From: Oscillospiraceae bacterium
Lineage (GTDB): Bacteria; Bacillota; Clostridia; Oscillospirales; Oscillospiraceae
DNA length: 37,746 nt
Assembly (NCBI GenBank): GCA_024691985.1
Contig: JAILNC010000066.1
Span: 1-37,746, forward strand
Direction: 5' to 3'
Position numbers and translations under genes: made by a program. Positions 16,054 to 24,391 of this stretch are shown in pieces. Positions within the stretch are counted from its first letter, which is position 1; each line of letters begins with the position of its first letter. The notes below the pieces were generated by a model. It was not told where the DNA came from. It made no database searches and saw only the letters and a program-made list of their open reading frames with translations.

Positions 16054-16956
16054 TTAACTGAAATACAGCGCCGCCCAGAGGGGGATGCTCGCGAGGGAGA
16101 GCGCCGTCGAGAGAAAGATCAGCTTCGCGGACAGGGCGCGGTTGCCGCCGTAGATCGTGCAGAGCATGGTGGAATTCGTCGCGGCGGGCATGGCAGCCAT
16201 GAGGATCAGCACGCCCTTGAGCACCGGGTCGATCGAAAGCGGCTTGAGCAGCAGGGCGGTCAGCGCCGCGATGCCGAACAGGCGCAGCAGCACGAAGGGG
16301 ACGGCGCGCCACTCGCTGAAGATCTCGCGGATCGGGACGCCGGCCAGTACCGAGCCGATCACCAGCATCGCGCAGGGGGAGGTCGCCTGCCCGAGGAAGG
16401 CGCAGCCGGAGAGCAGCACCGCCGGCAGCTTAACGCGCAGCATGTAGAGGATCGCGGCGGCGAGGCCAGCAAGAAAGGCGGGATTGAGTATCTTTTTGAA
16501 GGAGAACTTTCCGGCGAGCAGGAAAATGCCCAGCGAGAAACAGATCAGGTTGTAGGGGATGTTCAGCAGCGAGGCATAGAAGGAGGCCGAGCCGCCGAGC
16601 ACCGCCGCGCAGACGGGGATGCCGATATAGGTCACGTTGCCGCACATGAGCTCGAAGAGGTAAACGCCCCGGTCCTCGGCGCTCACGCGCAGCAGGGGCA
16701 CGACGATCAGCGCGACCAGCGCGCTGAGCAGGAACATCCCGGCCGAAAGCCCGACCGCGAGCGGGACGGCGCGCGCCTCCACGCCGACGTCGGTGCGCAA
16801 TATGGCGCTGAACAGATAAAAGGGGAGGATGATCTTGACCACGATATTCGACAGCGCGGAGGTGGACTCCTCGCTCAGCACGCCGAGCTTGCGGCAGACG
16901 AAGCCCGCGAGGATCGCGAGAAAGATGGTCAAAATCTGGGAGAGCGCGGCAGACAT
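16054..16956 (-). CDS. AEC (auxin efflux carrier) family transporter
   Basis: A protein of about 300 residues with some ten hydrophobic helices in two five-helix halves. It has AEC-type features: an N-terminal FLAILAGFVCRKLGVL helix, NIVVKIILPFYLFSAI, GNVTYIGIPVCAAVLG, and a C-terminal AAMPAATNSTMLC segment. AEC members export malate, other organic anions or unknown metabolites; the substrate cannot be predicted. GAAGGAG on the minus strand lies 1-2 nt before an ATG at 16962 but about 7 nt before the ATG at 16956, so the latter is preferred. It follows the EEP-family gene by 24 nt on the same strand. Confidence 0.88.
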   Translation of the reverse strand: MSAALSQILTIFLAILAGFVCRKLGVLSEESTSALSNIVVKIILPFYLFSAILRTDVGVEARAVPLAVGLSAGMFLLSALVALIVVPLLRVSAEDRGVYLFELMCGNVTYIGIPVCAAVLGGSASFYASLLNIPYNLICFSLGIFLLAGKFSFKKILNPAFLAGLAAAILYMLRVKLPAVLLSGCAFLGQATSPCAMLVIGSVLAGVPIREIFSEWRAVPFVLLRLFGIAALTALLLKPLSIDPVLKGVLILMAAMPAATNSTMLCTIYGGNRALSAKLIFLSTALSLASIPLWAALYFS

Positions 16957-16980
16957 GGACATGCTCCTTCCCGCGTTTGA

Positions 16981-18042
16981 TCAGTTGAGGACGACCTCGA
17001 CCTTCACCGGATTGTGGTCGGAGTTTTCAAACTTCGCGTCGACGGTCTCGGCGCTCTCGAGCGTCACATTCGGGGAGAGGATCAGACCGTCGATGACGTA
17101 GTACTGGGTCCCCACGGTATCGCTCGGGTCATAGGGCTGGTTGAGCAGGCGGCAGGTCGGCGTGCCGAGATCGTAGGCCAGCTGCCAGCCCTGCGGCAGC
17201 ATGTCGATATCCAGCACGCCCGGCTCCCAGTTCTCGGGGTGGGTGTTGGGGTAGCAGGTCAGACTGCCGGGGAAGACCTGGTTGAAGTCGCCGCCCGCGA
17301 TGACGTAGTTGCCCTTCTCATACTCCGCCGTGATGAAGTCCCGGAGCTGGTTGGTCTGGGCGATCTTGCCCTCGCCGTCGTCATAGGCCTCGAGATGGAG
17401 GTTGACCAGCACGAGCTGCTTGTCGCTGCCCTCGATCGGCAGGTAGCTGACGAGCAGGCAGCGCTTGAGATTGGCCACGCGCGTCGGCCAGGTGAAGGGG
17501 CAGGGGAGGGAGATGCGTTCCGCCCGTTCGATGGTGAGACCGTCCGTCATGGTGTACAGGCCGCTGTGCACCTTGCCGATGGGCGGCATGGGGATGGGCA
17601 CGAAGGGGCAGGAGTAGTTGAGGGCGAAGGTCTCGCAGCTCATGCCGCGGTCGAGCACCGTACGCTCGTCGATGCTGTAGGTGCGGTAGGAGTTGCTGTC
17701 GACCTCCTGCAGGATCACGAGATCGGCGTTCTGCTCGTCGATGGTGCGGCGTATGCCCTCGAGATAGCGGCCCACGGTCTCGCGGTCGGCGGAGCGGGTG
17801 TCCTTGCCGCCGTCCATAAAGAAGTCGGAGTCCTTGCCGAGTCCGGCGTAGCCGATGTTCCAGCTCAGGATCGTGAGCGGCTGACCGGGCTTGAGCCTGT
17901 CGACGTCCCCGCTGAGCTTGACCTCTGCGGCCTCCTCAGCGTCGGGCATGTACTCCACTGCGGTGAGCCAGCCGAAGAGCAGCGCAACGGCGGCGACGAC
18001 GACAAGAATGAGAATCAGGAGCGCTTTCAAAATCTTTTTCAT
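16981..18042 (-). CDS. Membrane-anchored endonuclease/exonuclease/phosphatase (EEP) family protein
   Basis: The 353-residue protein has an N-terminal Lys-Lys plus hydrophobic helix (about residues 5-27), so its catalytic domain is probably outside the cytoplasm. EEP (DNase I-like) motifs follow: ILSWNIGY, LVILQEVD, LVNLHLEAYDDG, IAGGDFNQVFPG and a terminal SDHNPVKVEV. These supply the metal and catalytic residues of phosphodiesterases ranging from nucleases to sphingomyelinases; the substrate is unknown. The start at 18042 is supported by GGAGGT at 18051-18056 (minus strand). TATACT on the minus strand at 18065-18070 is a likely -10, with a weak -35. It is probably co-transcribed with the AEC gene. 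Confidence 0.87.
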   Translation of the reverse strand: MKKILKALLILILVVVAAVALLFGWLTAVEYMPDAEEAAEVKLSGDVDRLKPGQPLTILSWNIGYAGLGKDSDFFMDGGKDTRSADRETVGRYLEGIRRTIDEQNADLVILQEVDSNSYRTYSIDERTVLDRGMSCETFALNYSCPFVPIPMPPIGKVHSGLYTMTDGLTIERAERISLPCPFTWPTRVANLKRCLLVSYLPIEGSDKQLVLVNLHLEAYDDGEGKIAQTNQLRDFITAEYEKGNYVIAGGDFNQVFPGSLTCYPNTHPENWEPGVLDIDMLPQGWQLAYDLGTPTCRLLNQPYDPSDTVGTQYYVIDGLILSPNVTLESAETVDAKFENSDHNPVKVEVVLN

Positions 18043-18133
18043 GGCAGAAAACCTCCGTCGATTTAGTATACACAGTGTATCACGGTGTAAAAAAACATGC
18101 AAGCGGAAGTACAGGTTTTGTGAAAACGGCGGA

Positions 18134-18162
18134 TTGCCAAGCACAACATCTTGTACTATAAT
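18134..18162 (+). promoter_or_regulatory. Sigma-A-type promoter for glyA
   Basis: TTGCCA (18134-18139), exactly 17 nt, then consensus TATAAT (18157-18162). The 5' leader would be only about 30 nt, too short for a riboswitch. GGGAGGAAG precedes the glyA start. Confidence 0.88.
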
Positions 18163-18200
18163 GAGAAACCAAGACTAGAGAAAACAGGGAGGAAGCCCCT

Positions 18201-19442
18201 ATGAGTTACGAATATCTCAAGCGCCAGGACCCGGAGGTCTACGCATCCATGATGCACGAGCTCCGTCGCCAGCGCGATCATATCGAACTGATCGCTTCGG
18301 AGAACTTTGTCTCTCCCGCCGTCATGGAGGCCATGGGCAGCCATCTGACGAATAAATATGCCGAGGGTTATCCCGGCGCGCGCTACTACGGCGGCTGCCA
18401 GTACGTGGACGAGGTCGAGAATCTCGCCATCGAGCGCGCCAAGAAGCTCTTCGGCGCCGAGCATGCCAACGTACAGCCCCACTCCGGCTCGCAGGCCAAC
18501 GTCGCCGTCTATCTCGCCCTTTTAAAGCCGGGCGACACCATCCTCGGCATGGACCTCAGCCACGGCGGCCATCTGACCCACGGCTCCAAGGCCTCCATCT
18601 CCGGCAAGTACTTCAACGCCTGCTTCTACGGCGTCGACCCGGAGACCGAGTGCATCGACTATGACAGCGTTCAGCAGCGGGCCGAGGAGGTCAAGCCGAA
18701 GATCCTGATCGCCGGCGGCAGCGCCTATCCCCGCTTCATCGACTTTAAGCGCATGCGTGAGATCGCGGACTCCGTCGGCGCCTACCTGATGGTCGACATG
18801 GCGCACATCGCGGGCCTCGTCGCCGCGGGCGAGCATCCGAGTCCCGTGCCGTACGCCCACGTCGTGACCACCACCACGCACAAGACCCTGCGCGGCCCGC
18901 GCGGGGCGCTGATCCTCTGCAAGGAGGAGCTGGCCAAGAAGATCAACTCCGGCGTCTTCCCCGGCTCGCAGGGCGGTCCGCTCATGCACATCATCGCGGC
19001 CAAGGCCGTCTGCTTCGGCGAGGATCTGGGCGTGGATTTCAAGGCCTACCAGCACCAGATCGTCCTCAACGCCGCCGCCCTCGCGGACGAGCTGAAGGCC
19101 AGCGGCGTCCGCCTCGTCTCCGGCGGGACAGACAACCACCTGATCCTGGCCGACGTGTACAGCCGCGGCAAGACCGGGGCCGAGGTGCAGGAGCTCCTGG
19201 ATCTGGCGAACATCACCGCCAACAAGAACACCATCCCCTTCGATACCCTGTCCGTGAAGGTGACCTCCGGCATGCGCTTCGGCTCGCCCGCCGTCACCAC
19301 CCGCGGCATGAAGGAGCCCGAGATGCGCCAGATCGGCCGTATGATCGCCCGCCTGATCGAGGAGGGCGAGTCCGCCGTCGACGAGGTGAAGGCCGAGGCC
19401 GTCGCCCTCTGTGAGGCCTTTCCCCTCTACCCGGAGATGTAA
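18201..19442 (+). CDS. glyA: Serine hydroxymethyltransferase
   Basis: GlyA is the PLP enzyme that converts serine and tetrahydrofolate to glycine and 5,10-methylene-THF. Visible signatures include [57 protein letters not shown], the PLP lysine K228 in [15 protein letters not shown], and GSQGGPLMH. The 413 residues match the bacterial enzyme. It has its own near-consensus promoter. Its codons are strongly GC-biased, as expected of a highly expressed gene here. A lower-GC acyltransferase gene follows within 25 nt with no terminator between. Confidence 0.98.
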   Translation: MSYEYLKRQDPEVYASMMHELRRQRDHIELIASENFVSPAVMEAMGSHLTNKYAEGYPGARYYGGCQYVDEVENLAIERAKKLFGAEHANVQPHSGSQANVAVYLALLKPGDTILGMDLSHGGHLTHGSKASISGKYFNACFYGVDPETECIDYDSVQQRAEEVKPKILIAGGSAYPRFIDFKRMREIADSVGAYLMVDMAHIAGLVAAGEHPSPVPYAHVVTTTTHKTLRGPRGALILCKEELAKKINSGVFPGSQGGPLMHIIAAKAVCFGEDLGVDFKAYQHQIVLNAAALADELKASGVRLVSGGTDNHLILADVYSRGKTGAEVQELLDLANITANKNTIPFDTLSVKVTSGMRFGSPAVTTRGMKEPEMRQIGRMIARLIEEGESAVDEVKAEAVALCEAFPLYPEM

Positions 19443-19466
19443 GCGCTTTCGCGTTTGGTAGAACAC

Positions 19467-20540
19467 ATGGAAACGAAAAAGAACCGATGGGCGAACCTTG
19501 AGCTGCTTCGCATGCTGGTGATGTTCTATGTCGTGTTGGCGCACCTGCTGGGGAATGCAGAGCATGTGGAACGGATCGGTTTCGGGGGAGCGGGCTACTT
19601 CGCTCATTGGTTTGTCAGCGGGCTCTGCCATGCCGCGAATCCCTGCTTTATCCTGATCAGCGCGTTCTTTATGGTCGAGCTCCCGTTTCGTGCCTCGCGG
19701 CTTCTGCGCCTGTGGCTGATGGTTCTGTTCTATACCTTGTTCGGAACGCTGGCAGCACACTTTGTTTTTCACACACCGCTCGACCTGAATGCGCTGCTGT
19801 ATGCATTCTTCCCGATCACAAGAAGTGCTTACTGGTTTACTACGCAGTATTTTCTGCTGCTCGCGATCAGCCCTTTTCTGAACAAGTTCATACACAGCCT
19901 TTCCAAAAAGGAACTCATATGGGTGATCGCGGTTCTCGGTGTTTTGTTCAGCATTATCCCCACCTTCCTGTACTGGTCACAGTCTTATTTCAGCAAAGGC
20001 TTCGACCTGCACTGGCTTGTTCTGGTCTACTTTTTGGGCGCCTATATCCGGCTCTACGGTCTGGATGTGCCCAAGGGAGCTCTCTGGTATCTCGTTTCCT
20101 GCGTGTTTCTGTCGCTCAGCAGGCTGGTTATCGGGACGCTCGCCTTCCGCTTTACCGGCTCCCCCAAGGGGGCGGGCCTGTTCTTCCTCCCGACCTCACC
20201 CGTCTTCATATTTATGGGCGTCTGCCTGTTTTCCGCATTTCAGAAGCTGAAAGTGACAAAAGGGACAAAGCTCATCAATAAAATATCCTCCTGCATGATC
20301 GGCGTCTATCTGCTTCACATGCAGAAGTATCTGGACCTGAGGAACCGCGTGGGGATGGCGGAAACACAAAACGCCTGGACGGGGATCCTGTGGGCGCTGC
20401 TGATGGGCGCGGTCCTGTACCTTCTGGGCATCGGGGTAGAGGCGGCGCGAAAACAGTTTGCCAGGCTGTACCGTGAGAAGGCGCTGTGCCGCTGGCTCGA
20501 TGAAAAGACCGCAAAGCTCCTGCCGGCAGAGCAAATGTGA
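19467..20540 (+). CDS. Acyltransferase-3 family membrane protein (second copy, lower GC)
   Basis: The 357-residue polytopic protein has the acyltransferase-3 N terminus NLELLRMLVMFYVVLAHL (R15, H26) followed by CHAANPCFILISAFFMV and about ten hydrophobic helices. It probably O-acetylates a surface glycan; the substrate is unknown. It is not closely similar to the family member at 6199-7254. Sampled stretches have about 43-55 percent GC, against over 70 percent in adjacent glyA, suggesting acquisition by transfer. No Shine-Dalgarno is seen before ATG 19467, and a TTG at 19455 is an alternative start. It may be expressed by read-through from glyA. The stop is directly followed by the 14-nt repeat. 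Confidence 0.8.
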   Translation: METKKNRWANLELLRMLVMFYVVLAHLLGNAEHVERIGFGGAGYFAHWFVSGLCHAANPCFILISAFFMVELPFRASRLLRLWLMVLFYTLFGTLAAHFVFHTPLDLNALLYAFFPITRSAYWFTTQYFLLLAISPFLNKFIHSLSKKELIWVIAVLGVLFSIIPTFLYWSQSYFSKGFDLHWLVLVYFLGAYIRLYGLDVPKGALWYLVSCVFLSLSRLVIGTLAFRFTGSPKGAGLFFLPTSPVFIFMGVCLFSAFQKLKVTKGTKLINKISSCMIGVYLLHMQKYLDLRNRVGMAETQNAWTGILWALLMGAVLYLLGIGVEAARKQFARLYREKALCRWLDEKTAKLLPAEQM

Positions 20541-20581
20541 TTAACATAGTTCAGTAAACATAAAATAGTTGACATAACAGA
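20540..20581 (+). repeat. Three-copy 14-nt phased tandem repeat (locus 2)
   Basis: Units ATTAACATAGTTCA, GTAAACATAAAATA and GTTGACATAACAGA have core C positions at 20545, 20559 and 20573, again exactly 14 nt apart. They match units 4, 5 and 9 of locus 1 in sequence and order. The array shares the last base of the TGA stop of the acyltransferase gene and ends 8 nt before a terminator stem. Confidence 0.85.
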
Positions 20582-20589
20582 AGGGCATA

Positions 20590-20621
20590 AAACCGCCTGT
20601 ACCGAAGGGTACAGGCGGTTT
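20590..20621. terminator. Bidirectional terminator hairpin
   Basis: A perfect 14-bp stem AAACCGCCTGTACC / GGTACAGGCGGTTT closes a GAAG loop between the convergent acyltransferase and threonine ammonia-lyase genes. U-tracts are short (three to four) on both strands, so efficiency may be moderate. Confidence 0.82.
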
Positions 20622-20628
20622 GCCATGT

Positions 20629-21846
20629 TCAGTTCACTTCCACAGCGTAGCCCTGCGCGCGCAGGGCGTCGAGCACGGCGTCCGCGTGGGACTTGCCTCC
20701 CACCTCGCAGGCGATGTGCACGGAGGTCTCGTCGGGCTTGAGCCCGGCAGCCAGCTTGTCATGCTCGATGGTGAGGATGTTGGCGTTCTGCTTGGCCAGC
20801 ACGTTCAGCATCTGCACCAGACTGCCCGGCTTGTCGCGCAGCTTGACCACAAAGCGGATGCGGCGGTGCCGGGCGACCATGCCCTGCTCGATGATCGACT
20901 GGATGAAGCTTACGTCGATGTTGCCGCCGGAGAGGACGCAGACGACGTTCTTGCCCTTCACGTCGAGCTTCCCGCTCAGCACCGCCGCCACCGGGGCCGC
21001 GCCCGCGGGCTCGACGATCTGCTTGCAGCGCTCCATCAGCAGCAGGATCGCGCCGGAGATCTCGTTGTCCGAGACCGTGAGCACTCCGTCGCCGCAGCGG
21101 TTGATGATATCGACGGTCAGATCGCCAGGGGCCTTGACCGCGATGCCGTCGGCGATGGTGGAGGCGCTGTCCGTGGCGATGAGCCGCTTTTCGCGGAAGC
21201 TCTGCGCGACGGCGTCCGCGCCCTCGGCCTGCACGCCGTAGACCTGCACGCGCGGGTTGACCTGCTTGACCGCCGCGATCATACCGGCCAGCAGACCGCC
21301 GCCGCCCGCGGGGACGAGGATGACGTCGACCGTCGGCAGATCGCCGAGTATCTCCAGCCCCAGCGTGCCCTGTCCGGCCATGACCTCATAGTCGTTGTAG
21401 GGATGCAGGAAGGCCGCGCCCTCCTCTCTGCAGATCTCGCAGGCCTTCGCGTAGGCCTCGTCGTAGCAGGAGCCCGCGAGCACGACCTTCGCGCCGTAGC
21501 CCTCGGTCGCCTGCACCTTGGCGATCGGTGCCGCCGCGGGCATGACGATGGTGGCCGGGATATTGAACGCGCTCGCCGCGTAGGCCACGCCCTGGGCGTG
21601 GTTGCCGGCGGAGGAGGCCACGACGGGGACGCGCTCGCCCCGTTCGATCATGGCGCTGATCTTGTTGGTTGCGCCGCGGATCTTGAAGGAACCGGTCTTC
21701 TGCCGGTTTTCGCATTTGAGATAGATATTGCCGCCGCTCATGCGGGAGAAGGTCGCGGAGAGATCCAGCTCCGTGTGATGCAGGACGTTTTTCAGACGCC
21801 TCTGCGCGGTCATGATCTCGCTCAGGGGAAGGCATTCCAGATCCAT
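20629..21846 (-). CDS. ilvA: Threonine ammonia-lyase (threonine dehydratase) with C-terminal ACT domain
   Basis: This PLP enzyme deaminates threonine to 2-oxobutanoate, either for isoleucine synthesis or for catabolism. The PLP lysine is K55 in TGSFKIRGA; SSAGNHAQGVA and the glycine loop PAGGGGLLAG are also present. The C terminus (RIRFVVKLRDKPGSLVQMLNVL...) is a single ACT domain. At about 405 residues it is the short one-ACT type shared by TdcB-like and some IlvA enzymes, so the symbol could equally be tdcB. Start ATG 21846 is preferred because AAAGGAG lies just upstream; a longer frame upstream lacks support. It stands alone, not next to other branched-chain genes. Confidence 0.93.
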   Translation of the reverse strand: MDLECLPLSEIMTAQRRLKNVLHHTELDLSATFSRMSGGNIYLKCENRQKTGSFKIRGATNKISAMIERGERVPVVASSAGNHAQGVAYAASAFNIPATIVMPAAAPIAKVQATEGYGAKVVLAGSCYDEAYAKACEICREEGAAFLHPYNDYEVMAGQGTLGLEILGDLPTVDVILVPAGGGGLLAGMIAAVKQVNPRVQVYGVQAEGADAVAQSFREKRLIATDSASTIADGIAVKAPGDLTVDIINRCGDGVLTVSDNEISGAILLLMERCKQIVEPAGAAPVAAVLSGKLDVKGKNVVCVLSGGNIDVSFIQSIIEQGMVARHRRIRFVVKLRDKPGSLVQMLNVLAKQNANILTIEHDKLAAGLKPDETSVHIACEVGGKSHADAVLDALRAQGYAVEVN

Positions 21847-21877
21847 ACGCTCACTCCTTTGTGCTTTTTCTGCCCCT

Positions 21878-21906
21878 ATTGTAGCACAGCGCGCACGGCT
21901 TTTCCA
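21878..21906 (-). promoter_or_regulatory. Candidate promoter of threonine ammonia-lyase
   Basis: Read on the minus strand, TGGAAA (21906-21901) and TACAAT (21883-21878) are separated by 17 nt, about 30 nt before the start codon. The -10 matches five of six positions and the -35 four of six. Confidence 0.55.
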
Positions 21907-22022
21907 CAAAAAGTAGCGCGAAAGCGGAAAAGAATCGCCTTGTCTGTTTACAGTTTCTTCATATTTCCGACCCGGAATATGATAGTATAAAGAAAATTCC
22001 AGGCATATCGGGGGGATTGGCC

Positions 22023-23330
22023 TTGATTCCTGCGCTGATCGTATTTATCGTGACCTATGTCCTGATGCTGAGCTTCCAGAAGTACCGGCCCTACATCGCC
22101 CTGTGCTCCGCGGCGGTGATGCTGGTGATGGGCTATCTCGGCGTGTTTGAGATGACGCTGTCCTCCGCGCTCGCCGCGGTGGACTACAACGTGCTGCTGA
22201 TGATCTCGTCGACCATGTGCATCGTGGCGCTCTTTATCGAGAGCCGCATGCCCGCCCGCATGGCGGAGATCATGATGTCCAAGGTGCCGAACGTCCTCTG
22301 GGCCGTCACGGCGCTGAGCCTGTTTGCGGGCATCATCAGCGCCTTCATCGACAACGTGGCGACGCTGCTGATGGTCGCGCCTGTCGCGCTGGCGATCGCG
22401 CGGAAGCTCAAGATCTCGCCGGTGCCGGTGCTGATCGCCGTCGCGGTTTCCTCGAACCTGCAGGGCGCGGCGACCCTCGTCGGCGACACGACGAGCATCA
22501 TGCTCGGCGGCTTTGCGAACATGAACTTCATGGAGTTCTTCTGGATGCACGGCAAGCCCGGCATTTTCTGGGCGGTGGAGCTGGGCGCGCTGGCCTCCCT
22601 GCTGGTGCTGATCTTTCTGTTTCGCAAGAGCACGGAGCCCGTGGAGTGCGAGGTCGAGACCGTGGTGGACGATTACTTCCCGAGCTGCCTGATGCTCGGG
22701 ACGGTGCTGCTGCTGATCTGCGTCTCCTTCCTGCAGGAACCTGCGGACCCTGTCCTCAAAACCCTCTACGGCATGCGCAGCGGTCTGTGTTGTGTGTTCG
22801 TCGCCCTGGTCGGGCTTATCCGTGCCTGCTTGCGCGAGCGCTCCGGCGCGCCCTTCGGCCGCGCCTTCAAGGAGATGGATTTTCAGACCCTGCTGCTCCT
22901 GTTCGGCCTGTTCATCGTGATCGAGGGTATACGCTCCGCGGGTGTGATCGACGCGGTCGCGGCGCTGTTCTACCGCGTGGCGGGCAACAATCCGCTGACG
23001 CTCTATATTGCGCTCGTCGCGTTCTCGGTCGTGTTCTCGGCCTTTATCGACAACATCCCCTATGTGGCCACGATGCTGCCCGTGGTGCGGGGCATCGCCG
23101 CCCTGATGGGAGCGGACCCCCTGGTGTTCTACTTCGGCCTGCTGACCGGCGCGACGCTCGGCGGCAACCTCACGCCCATCGGGGCCTCGGCCAACATCAC
23201 GGCCATCGGCATCCTGCGCAAGAACGGCGAGACGGTCACGACCCGCGACTTCCTGCGCATCGGCGTACCGTTTACGCTCTCGGCCGTCATCGTCGGCGCG
23301 CTGGTCATCTGGCTCGTCTGGGGAGTCTGA
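22023..23330 (+). CDS. ArsB/NhaD/SLC13-superfamily ion transporter
   Basis: This protein of about 435 residues has some 11-12 hydrophobic helices and the two inverted halves of the ion-transporter superfamily. Each half carries a matching signature: AFIDNVATLLMVAPVALAI with SSNLQGAATLVGD in the first, and AFIDNIPYVATMLPVV with GGNLTPIGASANI in the second. Members carry arsenite, Na+/H+ or dicarboxylates; nothing here fixes the substrate. GGGGGGA at 22010-22016 supports TTG 22023; TTG 22017 is an alternative only two codons longer. A small imperfect palindrome (21960-21981) upstream could be an operator. It ends before an interspersed repeat and a terminator. Confidence 0.87.
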   Translation: MIPALIVFIVTYVLMLSFQKYRPYIALCSAAVMLVMGYLGVFEMTLSSALAAVDYNVLLMISSTMCIVALFIESRMPARMAEIMMSKVPNVLWAVTALSLFAGIISAFIDNVATLLMVAPVALAIARKLKISPVPVLIAVAVSSNLQGAATLVGDTTSIMLGGFANMNFMEFFWMHGKPGIFWAVELGALASLLVLIFLFRKSTEPVECEVETVVDDYFPSCLMLGTVLLLICVSFLQEPADPVLKTLYGMRSGLCCVFVALVGLIRACLRERSGAPFGRAFKEMDFQTLLLLFGLFIVIEGIRSAGVIDAVAALFYRVAGNNPLTLYIALVAFSVVFSAFIDNIPYVATMLPVVRGIAALMGADPLVFYFGLLTGATLGGNLTPIGASANITAIGILRKNGETVTTRDFLRIGVPFTLSAVIVGALVIWLVWGV

Positions 23331-23361
23331 CAGTGTATTCCGTATGACAAATCTCAAAGCA

Positions 23362-23462
23362 TGTCATCTTGAGCGAAGGCGAAGCCGGAGTCGAAAGATC
23401 CAAAGCGTTGGAAGTCTTCACGTGTCAGATCTCTCCGCTCGCTTCGCTCGGTCGAGATGACA
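23362..23462. repeat. Interspersed palindromic repeat (TGTCATCTTGAGCGAAGG type)
   Basis: About 101 bp begins TGTCATCTTGAGCGAAGG and ends TCGGTCGAGATGACA, so the ends form an imperfect inverted repeat of about 35 bp around a less structured centre. I recognise this end sequence as typical of small dispersed elements in many Clostridia and other bacterial genomes (recall, not a search). It carries no coding capacity. It sits between the transporter stop and its terminator. Confidence 0.8.
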
Positions 23463-23490
23463 TCATAAGAGTGCTTTGTCCGAACACTGA

Positions 23491-23526
23491 CCGTCTGCGG
23501 TTTTCCGCAGACGGTTTTCAGTTTTT
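23491..23526 (+). terminator. Intrinsic terminator
   Basis: A perfect 10-bp stem CCGTCTGCGG / CCGCAGACGG with a TTTT loop (23491-23514) is followed by TTTTCAGTTTTT. It terminates plus-strand transcription from the transporter gene, about 160 nt beyond its stop because the repeat element lies between. Confidence 0.88.
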
Positions 23527-23537
23527 CATATGGGGGC

Positions 23538-23587
23538 TTGCGGAAAGGAAAAACTTGTATTATTATAATAAACCGTTATTATAATAG
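23538..23587 (+). promoter_or_regulatory. Promoter region with duplicated 12-bp AT palindrome
   Basis: TTGCGG (23538-23543), 17 nt, then TATTAT (23561-23566) is a candidate promoter for the methyltransferase gene. The 12-mer TTATTATAATAA (23560-23571), a perfect palindrome, recurs as TTATTATAATAG at 23576-23587, 16 bp further on. The pair covers the -10 and the expected start of transcription, so it could be an operator or a second -10. Confidence 0.5.
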
Positions 23588-23603
23588 TATGGGAGAGAAC
23601 GGC

Positions 23604-24365
23604 ATGGAAGCGGAGCGGCTGAGCTCAAGAAAAAACCCGGTCATCGTCCGCCTCCGCGCGCTGGCTGCGGACGCGGCCCTTCGCCGTGCGGAGGGGGAGT
23701 ATATCTGCGACGGGGACAAGCTGCTGCGCGAGGCGCTGGAGAAGGGCGCCGCGGTCACCTCGGTTTTGTGGAAGGGGCGGGCGCAGGACCTGCCCGGCCT
23801 TGAGGACGTGCGGCAGTATGTCGTGCCCGAAGACCTCTTTGATTACGCCTCCCCGATGAAGAACAGCCCCGGTCCGCTCTTCACCCTGCGTATCCCGCCG
23901 GAGGAGAGGGAGCCGTGCTTTGACAGGGCGCTGCTGCTGGAGAACGTGCAGGACCCCGGCAATGTGGGTACGCTGATCCGCACGGCGGCGGCCATGGGGG
24001 TCGACGCGGTGCTGCTGTGCGGCGCGTGCGCCGACGTCTACAGCCCCAAGACCGCGCGTGCGACGATGGGCGCCGTCTTTCGCGAACGCCTGGTGCACAC
24101 GGATGCCGCCGGGGCAAAGGCCCTGTGCGAAAAAAACGCCCTGCCGCTCTACGGCGCCGCGCTCTCCGAGCGGGCGTCCGACATCCGCGTGCTTGACCTG
24201 CGCCGCGCGGTCGTCGCCATCGGGAGCGAGGGACACGGCCTGAGCGCGGAGCTGCTCGCCCTCTGCGACGGGGAGCTCATCATTCCCATGACACAGGGGA
24301 GCGAGTCGCTCAACGCGGCCTCGGCGGGAACGATCGTCCTCTGGGAAATGACGCGGGATAGATAA
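23604..24365 (+). CDS. SpoU/TrmH-family RNA 2'-O-ribose methyltransferase
   Basis: This 253-residue SPOUT-class enzyme uses SAM to methylate ribose in rRNA or tRNA. An N-terminal substrate-binding domain (SSRKNPVIVRLRAL, GEYICDGDKLLREAL) precedes the knotted catalytic domain with the three family motifs: LLLENVQDPGNVGTLIRTA, AIGSEGHGLS and IIPMTQGSESLNAASAGTI. It is closest in layout to TsnR/RlmB/YsgA-like proteins; the target nucleotide is unknown. ATG 23604 is chosen because GGGAGAG lies 6 nt before it; ATG 23589 is possible but lacks a ribosome binding site. dprA follows after 26 nt. Confidence 0.9.
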   Translation: MEAERLSSRKNPVIVRLRALAADAALRRAEGEYICDGDKLLREALEKGAAVTSVLWKGRAQDLPGLEDVRQYVVPEDLFDYASPMKNSPGPLFTLRIPPEEREPCFDRALLLENVQDPGNVGTLIRTAAAMGVDAVLLCGACADVYSPKTARATMGAVFRERLVHTDAAGAKALCEKNALPLYGAALSERASDIRVLDLRRAVVAIGSEGHGLSAELLALCDGELIIPMTQGSESLNAASAGTIVLWEMTRDR

Positions 24366-24391
24366 TACAAAAAGAAAGGCAGGGGAGAAGC

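Noticed and set aside
18163-18200. Glycine or THF riboswitch ahead of glyA
   Set aside because: The promoter lies so close that the leader is about 30 nt, too short for either riboswitch.
21960-21981. Palindrome CATATTTCC...GGAATATG upstream of the ion transporter
   Set aside because: It needs a one-base bulge and no convincing -35 box is found around it; kept only as a possible operator in the gene note.
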